Shown: positions 15,829 to 21,277 of the stretch, piece by piece | Numbering within the stretch: position 1 is the first letter of the stretch | Layout of the letters: each line of letters starts with the position of its first letter | Source of the DNA: a virus | Length of the DNA stretch: 25,866 bases | Strand: one strand, 5' to 3' | Virus record (IMG/VR): IMGVR_UViG_3300045135_003244 | Location: 1-25,866 of that record | The notes under the pieces: generated by a model | What the model saw: the letters and a program-made list of their open reading frames with translations, nothing else | Database searches by the model: none | What the model was told of the DNA's origin: nothing | Program-made: the position numbers and the translations under genes

Positions 15829-15863
15829 GCGCGGTGGCTTTTCCCATTCAGACGCCACCGCGC
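15829..15863 (+). repeat. Perfect 10-bp GC-rich hairpin in an intergenic gap
   Basis: GCGCGGTGGC (15829-15838) and GCCACCGCGC (15854-15863) are perfect inverted copies around a 15-nt loop that starts TTTT. It lies between the sigma-like gene and the 86-aa gene. It may be a terminator read from either strand, or a protein-binding dyad. Confidence 0.6.
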
Positions 15864-15891
15864 GCGCCACTCAAACAGAAAGTCGACCCGC

Positions 15892-16152
15892 ATGATCCGC
15901 AAAGCCGACCTCTTGTCCGCAGACCTCAAGCGCATCCCCGGCCTCTACCGCCGCTGGGAGCTGCCGGAAATCCTGAAGAACCAGCGTGCATACCGCATCG
16001 AGAATGCCGGTGCCCACCAGGATGGGACGCCTCTCGTGGCGGTCTTTGCCGACGCTGACGTGAGCCAGTCAGACGATCAGCAAGACGCCTCGAACCAAGC
16101 CACTGAAGCGGTTTCGGTTCCCGCAGAGACGATGTCGCGGCGGCCTGAGTAG
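15892..16152 (+). CDS. Hypothetical protein (86 aa)
   Basis: Begins MIRKADLLSADLKRIPGLYR and continues RRWELPEILKNQRAYRIENA. The first 55 residues look folded and the rest is a polar Gln/Asp/Ser-rich tail. No domain was recognised. The ribosome site is weak. Its position at the head of the small-gene cluster leading into the recombination genes, and a similar N-terminus recalled from related elements, support it as real. The low-complexity tail suggests a flexible end. Confidence 0.65.
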   Translation: MIRKADLLSADLKRIPGLYRRWELPEILKNQRAYRIENAGAHQDGTPLVAVFADADVSQSDDQQDASNQATEAVSVPAETMSRRPE

Positions 16153-16170
16153 AGGCGAAAGGAGGAGATC

Positions 16171-16515
16171 ATGTTCATGGAAACCACACCCTTTATCACG
16201 GTCCGCGCCAGCCGACCGCTGTCGGAAATCGAGTTCGCCGCTTGGGTGGCGCAGGCTGAACCAGGCGACAGGCTGGAATATCACCGCGGCTACCTCTCGG
16301 TGGATGCCGATAAGCTCACCTCGAAGTTGGACCTGAATACGCGCGCTGAACTGGCGCTTCTGCGCGACCGTGCTTTTGGGTGCGAGGGGCAGGGCCTCGT
16401 CCACCTCGTCCAAGATCGCCTCGGGCCGGATCTCTTTTCCTATCTCGCAATCGCACGCCCCCAAACATCTCGAACCGCTGATGCCGTGACGCAGCTCGCA
16501 AATGTCGCGGCCTGA
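16171..16515 (+). CDS. Hypothetical protein (114 aa)
   Basis: A strong AAAGGAGGAG lies 3 nt before ATG 16171; a second ATG follows two codons later. The sequence holds FITVRASRPLSEIEFAAWVA and DRLEYHRGYLSVD, then RAELALLRDRAFGCEGQGLV. These suggest a small alpha/beta protein acting in the cytoplasm; no signal peptide or membrane span is seen. No family was recognised. It lies 18 bp after the 86-aa gene and 24 bp before the 161-aa gene, so it is in the same operon as the Sak4-like ATPase. Confidence 0.75.
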   Translation: MFMETTPFITVRASRPLSEIEFAAWVAQAEPGDRLEYHRGYLSVDADKLTSKLDLNTRAELALLRDRAFGCEGQGLVHLVQDRLGPDLFSYLAIARPQTSRTADAVTQLANVAA

Positions 16516-16539
16516 CCCATCACCAAAAAAGGAGCCCCG

Positions 16540-17025
16540 ATGACCTATCCCGAAAACACCCCGAGCGTGGACGACATGCTCAACATGACGACTGGCGAGC
16601 TGGCACAGATGCCAGCGGGCCTGCTAGCCGCACTTCAAGGCGAGCTGGATCACGCCAGTAAACAACTGAAGGCCGCGACTGCCCGGTTCAGCGCCGCCCT
16701 TGAGGTGCGTTATGCTACGCGCGCTTCAGAGGCCCGCCGCGCTTGTGGCAAGGATACAGGCACCGTGCGGCTGGCGGACGGCGACTACACCGTGGTGGCT
16801 TATCTGCCGAAACGCGTCGACTGGGATCAGGACAAACTGGCGCAGATCGCAGCGAATATCGCCGAGAGCGGTGAGGAGCCGGCCGAGTTCATCGACACCA
16901 AGTTGACAGTCTCGGAGCGCAAATATCGGGCACTGCCTGACGCCTGGCGCAAAGGGTTCGAGCCTGCGCGCACCGTGAAGGTGGGTGCGCTGAAGGTCAC
17001 ACTTGAATTGGGAGAGCGCGCATGA
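16540..17025 (+). CDS. Phage-like hypothetical protein (161 aa), Sak4-associated
   Basis: AAAAAAGGAG precedes ATG 16540. The N-terminal part contains a predicted helix or coiled coil at about 28-65 (LLAALQGELDHASKQLKAAT). A folded part follows with TGTVRLADGDYTVVAYLPKR and YRALPDAWRKGFEPARTVKV. Phage proteins of similar size precede RecA-fold single-strand annealing ATPases; an accessory role in recombination is inferred from that context only. It ends in an ATGA overlap with the ATPase gene, so the two are translationally coupled. Confidence 0.78.
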   Translation: MTYPENTPSVDDMLNMTTGELAQMPAGLLAALQGELDHASKQLKAATARFSAALEVRYATRASEARRACGKDTGTVRLADGDYTVVAYLPKRVDWDQDKLAQIAANIAESGEEPAEFIDTKLTVSERKYRALPDAWRKGFEPARTVKVGALKVTLELGERA

Positions 17026-17870
17026 GCTTGCGCATCCTTTCCGCCGATGAGCGCCTGCGCGAAGCACAGGGTAAGACCACCATAGCGCTGTTCGGGCCGA
17101 GCGGCGCGGGCAAGACGACGTTGCTGAAGACATTGCCGCCGGCTGAGACGCTCTGCATCGATCTCGAAGCGGGTCTCAAATCCGTTCAGCACTGGCCGGG
17201 CGACAGCATTCCAGTCCGCCGTTTTGCAGACGCGGTCGATGTTGCGTGCCTGATTGGCGGGGCCAACCCGGCAGCACAACCCGATGAGCATTTCTCGGAA
17301 GCGCACCATGCGCATCTGCGCGCGCAGCATCCAGACCTCGCCGAAAGGATTGACGGCAAGCGCATCGTATTCGTCGACAGCATTACCGACTTGACCCGTC
17401 AGGCGATGGCCTGGGCCAAGACCCGACCCGAGGCCTTGTCGGAACGGACGGGCAAGCCGGACACGCGCGGCGCTTACGGCCTGCTGGCACGTGAGGTCAT
17501 CGGGCTCTTGAAGCACCTCCAGCATGCGCCGGGGCGGACGGTCATCTTTGTCGGCATTCTCGAGAAGGTTGTCGACGACATGAACCGGGTGAGTTGGCAG
17601 CCGCAGATGGAGGGCGGCAAGGCCGCGCGTGAGCTGCCCGGCATCGTCGACCAGGTCCTGACGTTGGGCCTGTTCACGCAAGAGACTGGCGAGGATGGCG
17701 GCGTCAGCTGGCAATACGACCCGGACAAGGGCCAGGCGCGCCGCCTTGTTTGCAAGGCGGGTAACCCATGGGGGCTGCCGGCCAAGGACCGCAGTGGACA
17801 GCTCGATCTCACTGAGCCCCCCAACCTGGGCGCGCTGCTCACCAAGATTAACCAGACCCCGAAAGGATAA
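17022..17870 (+). CDS. Sak4-like RecA-fold ATP-binding protein
   Basis: A 282-aa phage-type ATPase with Walker A FGPSGAGKTT (Lys31) and Walker B RIVFVDSIT (Asp119). Small single-domain RecA-like proteins of this kind (Sak4 group) promote single-strand annealing and strand exchange in phage recombination, usually with a partner ssDNA-binding protein. Here the next gene encodes a DUF669/SSB-like protein 4 bp downstream, the expected partner. It overlaps the 161-aa gene as ATGA. There is no N-terminal or C-terminal extension as in RecA itself. The assignment to Sak4 rather than another AAA_24-type ATPase is by size, motifs and neighbours. Confidence 0.85.
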   Translation: MSLRILSADERLREAQGKTTIALFGPSGAGKTTLLKTLPPAETLCIDLEAGLKSVQHWPGDSIPVRRFADAVDVACLIGGANPAAQPDEHFSEAHHAHLRAQHPDLAERIDGKRIVFVDSITDLTRQAMAWAKTRPEALSERTGKPDTRGAYGLLAREVIGLLKHLQHAPGRTVIFVGILEKVVDDMNRVSWQPQMEGGKAARELPGIVDQVLTLGLFTQETGEDGGVSWQYDPDKGQARRLVCKAGNPWGLPAKDRSGQLDLTEPPNLGALLTKINQTPKG

Positions 17871-17874
17871 TTCG

Positions 17875-18603
17875 ATGACCTTTGATATGAACGAAGTGGC
17901 ACCGCAGCAGTCCGGTGACCTGATCCCCGATGGCACCTTTGCCAAGGTGACTATGTCCATCCGCAAAGGGGGTACGGATGGTATGAGCGAGGTGGATCGT
18001 GGCCTCCTCAAACCCTCGAACCAGCCCGGTAGCGATGTGTTGATGGTGGATGCGGAGTTCACCGTGGCGGAGGGGCCATTTGCCCGGCGCAAGTTCTGGC
18101 AGAACTTCACGGTGCAGGGCGGCAAGCTTGACGAGCAGGGCCAGTCGATCGGCTGGAAAATCTCGAAAAGCCAATTTCGCGCGATGATCGACAGTGCGCT
18201 TGGCCTGAACCCGGAAGATATGAGCGACGCTGCCAAGGCAAAACGCGTGCTGCGGGGGCTTGCCGATCTCGATGGCATCACCTTCGTGGCCAAGATCCAG
18301 GTCGAGCCCAACCGGAACCCGGCCTACAAGGACGCCAATAAGCTCGACCATGTGGTCCTGCCCACCGCGCCGGAATGGCAAAAGGTCATGGCAGGGGAAC
18401 AGGTCCAGGCGCAGCCCTCGAACCGCGCGCGCCCTGCAGCTGCGGCGCCAGTATCCGCCGCGCCAGCCTGGGGACAATCGCAGCCCGCCAGCAGCGCTTC
18501 GACCCCTGCATGGTCCACCGGCTCATCTCAACCCAGCGGTCAGTCGGCCGCACCTGCTGAGGCAGCCAAACCCGCTGGTGGCCCTGCCTGGTTGAACCCG
18601 TGA
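17875..18603 (+). CDS. DUF669/SSB-like single-strand DNA-binding protein
   Basis: A 242-aa protein. Residues about 15-145 form the conserved domain: DGTFAKVTMSIRKGG, then FARRKFWQNFTVQGG, WKISKSQFRAMIDSALGL and FVAKIQVEPNRNPAYKD. The last 80 residues are a Pro/Ala/Gln/Ser-rich disordered tail ending GGPAWLNP, like the tail-and-tip layout of SSB proteins. It likely coats ssDNA and feeds the Sak4-like ATPase (inference). The start is ATG 17875 with AAAGGA upstream; longer in-frame starts would run inside the ATPase gene. The stop overlaps the next gene as GTGA. Confidence 0.78.
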   Translation: MTFDMNEVAPQQSGDLIPDGTFAKVTMSIRKGGTDGMSEVDRGLLKPSNQPGSDVLMVDAEFTVAEGPFARRKFWQNFTVQGGKLDEQGQSIGWKISKSQFRAMIDSALGLNPEDMSDAAKAKRVLRGLADLDGITFVAKIQVEPNRNPAYKDANKLDHVVLPTAPEWQKVMAGEQVQAQPSNRARPAAAAPVSAAPAWGQSQPASSASTPAWSTGSSQPSGQSAAPAEAAKPAGGPAWLNP

Positions 18604-18833
18604 GCCCGGATGACTGGCAGGCGCATGTCACCACGGAAGCGGCCCTTGCCATGGGGCGTTGGTTGGAAGCGCGGGGGCGGCTCGACCGCCCCATCGCCAG
18701 CCTCACGCGAAAGGATCTCGAATGCATGGCGTCAAACGCGATCAGCCGCTTCATCGTGCTGGCCTCGGAACGCAGGACACGAGGACCCGATCCAGAGGAA
18801 CGCGCAGCACTCGACCTGCTGCTCATGGGGTGA
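18600..18833 (+). CDS. Hypothetical protein (77 aa)
   Basis: GTG start inside the stop of the SSB-like gene (GTGA). Reads MSPDDWQAHVTTEAALAMGR and ASLTRKDLECMASNAISRFI, mostly helical and charged. Its own stop overlaps the next GTG start in the same way. Two consecutive GTGA couplings and conserved-looking helices support a real gene. No domain was recognised and no function is proposed. Confidence 0.7.
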   Translation: MSPDDWQAHVTTEAALAMGRWLEARGRLDRPIASLTRKDLECMASNAISRFIVLASERRTRGPDPEERAALDLLLMG

Positions 18834-19198
18834 GCCGGGCAAGTCTGGCTCGCCGCATGCCCTGCGCACTCTGCGGCCGGGAAGCCCGGGGCTTCGGCTA
18901 CTGCCACCAACTGCGATGGGATCGCCATCCCCATCACCGATTTTGTTCGATGGCCTGCCTCACCGTGGGCAGCGCCATCGCCCGGAGGAATTTTGGAATG
19001 ATTGACAAGACAGACATGGAAATCCGCGCAATCCGCGAGGCCCGGCGCGATCTGGCTGAGGCGCTGACCGAGATGGGGCTGATGGAGGCCTTCTTCGACC
19101 GCTCGGCCGAGGAGATCGACTGTCTGATTGAGGCCTGTGTGGACGGGTTCCAGACCTCCATGCGCCGCCAGTCGGACACCGGCGATATCCCCTTTTGA
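18830..19198 (+). CDS. Zinc-finger protein, DUF6511-like (122 aa)
   Basis: GTG start overlapping the previous stop; an internal ATG at 18857 is possible but has no ribosome site. The N-terminal part has a cysteine cluster PCALCGR (Cys12, Cys15), Cys25 and FCSMAC (Cys39, Cys43), a probable zinc site. The C-terminal half, MEIRAIREARRDLAEALTEM followed by GLMEAFFDRSAEEIDCLIEA, is a helical module I associate with phage DUF6511. It lies between the SSB-like and nuclease genes. A DNA-processing accessory role is inferred from location only. Confidence 0.75.
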   Translation: MSRASLARRMPCALCGREARGFGYCHQLRWDRHPHHRFCSMACLTVGSAIARRNFGMIDKTDMEIRAIREARRDLAEALTEMGLMEAFFDRSAEEIDCLIEACVDGFQTSMRRQSDTGDIPF

Positions 19199-19210
19199 TC
19201 GGAGGCCGAC

Positions 19211-19981
19211 ATGCTTGACCTGAACCACAATTCTGGCTTTGTCTATGGGCGCGAGGCCACCGACCCCCAGCCACTCGGCGCCCGGATCAATACGCGACTG
19301 GATGCGGCGCTCGAAGCAGAGCGGCAAAGGCAGCAGCCCCGCGACTATCTTGGCGCCAGCCGCATCGGTGAACCCTGTGCGCGCCGGCTTGTCTATGAAT
19401 TTACCAAAACCCCGGTTGATCCCGGCAAGGAATTTGCCGGGCAGACATTGCGCATCTTCGAGGCAGGTCATGTCTTTGAGGATCTGGCAATCCGCTGGCT
19501 GCGTGCAGCAGGGTTCGATCTGCGCACGCAAAAGCGCGACGGCGGCCAGTTCGGCTTCGAGACCGCGGGCGGCCGGATCCGCGGCCATGTCGACGGCGTT
19601 ATTGTTGATGGCCCGGAGATTGGCCTGACCTGGCCGGTGCTGTGGGAGCACAAGGCGCTGAAGGCCACAAGTTGGAATGACACCGCGAAGAAGGGCGTGC
19701 AGGTTTCAAAGCCGGTCTATTTCGCGCAAATGCAGATTTACATGGCCTATATGGCACTTGAGGCCGCGCTGTTCACTGCGTTGAACAAGGATACCTGCGA
19801 GCTTTACCATGAATATGTGCCTTTCGACGCTGCCGAGGCTCAGGCGCTCTCTGACAAGGCAGTCGATGTGCTGCGCGCCGCAGATGCAGGTGATCTTCTG
19901 CCCCGCATTGCCGCGCACGCCGATTTCTACCTCTGCCGCTTCTGCCCCTTCAGCCGGCGCTGCTGGTCGGAGGTGCGGTGA
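19211..19981 (+). CDS. Cas4/AddB-like PD-(D/E)XK nuclease with Fe-S cysteines
   Basis: A 256-aa exonuclease of the Cas4/RecB-like group. Nuclease residues are Glu90 in GHVFEDLA, Asp128 in GHVDGVIVDG, Glu146 and Lys148 in LWEHKALK, and the QMQIY motif near 173. Four cysteines, Cys56 in GEPCARRL and Cys242, Cys245, Cys251 in CRFCPFSRRC, match the bipartite 4Fe-4S ligand pattern of Cas4 and AddB. GGAGG stands 5 nt before ATG 19211. It probably resects DNA ends for the Sak4/SSB annealing pair, with the next gene's helicase. No CRISPR genes or array are present, so this is a phage-type rather than an adaptation nuclease. Confidence 0.87.
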   Translation: MLDLNHNSGFVYGREATDPQPLGARINTRLDAALEAERQRQQPRDYLGASRIGEPCARRLVYEFTKTPVDPGKEFAGQTLRIFEAGHVFEDLAIRWLRAAGFDLRTQKRDGGQFGFETAGGRIRGHVDGVIVDGPEIGLTWPVLWEHKALKATSWNDTAKKGVQVSKPVYFAQMQIYMAYMALEAALFTALNKDTCELYHEYVPFDAAEAQALSDKAVDVLRAADAGDLLPRIAAHADFYLCRFCPFSRRCWSEVR

Positions 19982-21264
19982 TGAGTATAGTTGTCTCAGA
20001 GGCGCAAGCCGAAGCGATTAGGGCCATCCGCGACTGGTATCGCCACCGCACACACGAACAGCAGGTCTTCCGCGTTTTCGGATATGCAGGGGTGGGCAAG
20101 AGCACCATTACGGCCATGGCGATTGAGGCGCTCGGCCTTGAGCCCATGACGCCTGGTGGTTTGGGCGGTGTGCTCTTCGCCGCCTTCACAGGCAAGGCTG
20201 TTCTGGTCATGACACGCAAGGGGACGCCGGCACAGACCATTCACAGTCTGATCTATCGTATTTCCGAAGCCTCGCCTGAGGAAATCGCGCGTGTGACAGA
20301 GGAACTGGCGGCGCTGGAGCGGGACCTGCCGCGCATGGGCGTGGCCGAGCGCGGCTTTGCCGAGGCCCAGATTGCGCAGCTTAAGCTCCGGCTTGACCAC
20401 ATCCATGAGCCGCAATTCGTGCTGAACCCGCAATCCGATCTGCGCGATGCCGATCTCCTGGTGCTCGACGAGGTGTCTATGGTGGGAAAGCAGATGGCCG
20501 AGGACCTTCTGGCCTTTGGCAAACCGATCCTCGTGTTGGGCGACCCCGGGCAATTGCCGCCTGTTGGGGAGGAGAGCTTTTTCACCGATGCCGAACCGGA
20601 CGTCATGTTGACGGAAATCCACCGTCAGGCGGCGGACAGCCCGATCCTGCGTTTGGCCACGATGGCGCGGCGGGGCGAGCCCATTCCCTTTGGCGGGTTC
20701 GACGAGAATGTCTGGAAGATGCCGCAGCGCGAGGTGATGCCGGGGCAGTTGCTCAACGGTGGGCAGGTGATCTGCGGCAAGAACGCGACGCGCCGCCGTC
20801 TCAACATGGGGATGAAGCTGGCCGCCGGGTTTGACGCCGACTATCCAACTGGCGCTGGTGAAAAGATCATTTGTCTGCGTAACCGCAATGATCTTGGCCT
20901 GATCAACGGCATGTTTCTGACGCTCAGCGCAGTGCGCGCGCATCCACATAATCCTCGGGCCTTCTATGCCGCAGTCCAGACCGAGGACGGGGTTGCGATC
21001 GACGGTGAGCACGAGTTCTGGCGTGGCGAATATGACGATCATGTCGTCTTTGCCCCGAACCGCCACCGTCAGGACTGGGTACAGCGCCACGGTCTGATCG
21101 AGACCAGCTGGGGCTACGCCATCACCTGCCATAAGGCCCAAGGTTCATCCTTCGGCACGGTTGTCGTCTTCGACGAAGGCTTTGGTCGCAGCGCCGAGGA
21201 TTACAAGCGCTGGCTCTACACCGCTATCACCCGGGCCGAGCATGGCCTGCTGATCCTTTCATGA
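19981..21264 (+). CDS. Dda/RecD-like SF1B DNA helicase
   Basis: A 427-aa helicase with Walker A GYAGVGKS at 34-41, Walker B VLDEVSM (Asp163, Glu164) and motif III GDPGQLPPV at 187-195. EIHRQ follows, then motif V/VI ITCHKAQGSSFGTVVVFDE and YTAITRAEHGL. These define the RecD/Dda branch, which moves 5' to 3' on ssDNA. The length is like T4 Dda, without RecD2's long N-terminus. I chose ATG 19981, which overlaps the nuclease stop by one base; a GTG one codon earlier is possible. Paired with the Cas4-like nuclease it resembles a minimal end-resection unit and could also help replication start. Confidence 0.9.
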   Translation: MSIVVSEAQAEAIRAIRDWYRHRTHEQQVFRVFGYAGVGKSTITAMAIEALGLEPMTPGGLGGVLFAAFTGKAVLVMTRKGTPAQTIHSLIYRISEASPEEIARVTEELAALERDLPRMGVAERGFAEAQIAQLKLRLDHIHEPQFVLNPQSDLRDADLLVLDEVSMVGKQMAEDLLAFGKPILVLGDPGQLPPVGEESFFTDAEPDVMLTEIHRQAADSPILRLATMARRGEPIPFGGFDENVWKMPQREVMPGQLLNGGQVICGKNATRRRLNMGMKLAAGFDADYPTGAGEKIICLRNRNDLGLINGMFLTLSAVRAHPHNPRAFYAAVQTEDGVAIDGEHEFWRGEYDDHVVFAPNRHRQDWVQRHGLIETSWGYAITCHKAQGSSFGTVVVFDEGFGRSAEDYKRWLYTAITRAEHGLLILS

Positions 21265-21277
21265 AGGGGGCGTTCCA

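Noticed and set aside
16827-18311. Long minus-strand open frame opposite the Sak4 and SSB-like genes
   Set aside because: It mirrors two well-supported plus-strand genes, has no ribosome site or recognisable motif, and is typical antisense openness in GC-rich DNA.
19211-19981. CRISPR adaptation Cas4
   Set aside because: No cas1, cas2 or array. The neighbours are phage recombination and replication genes, so a phage exonuclease role is preferred.
18386-21141. Long minus-strand open frames opposite the nuclease and helicase genes
   Set aside because: The plus strand carries complete nuclease and helicase motifs. The antisense translations are low-quality, histidine- and arginine-rich sequences without domains.
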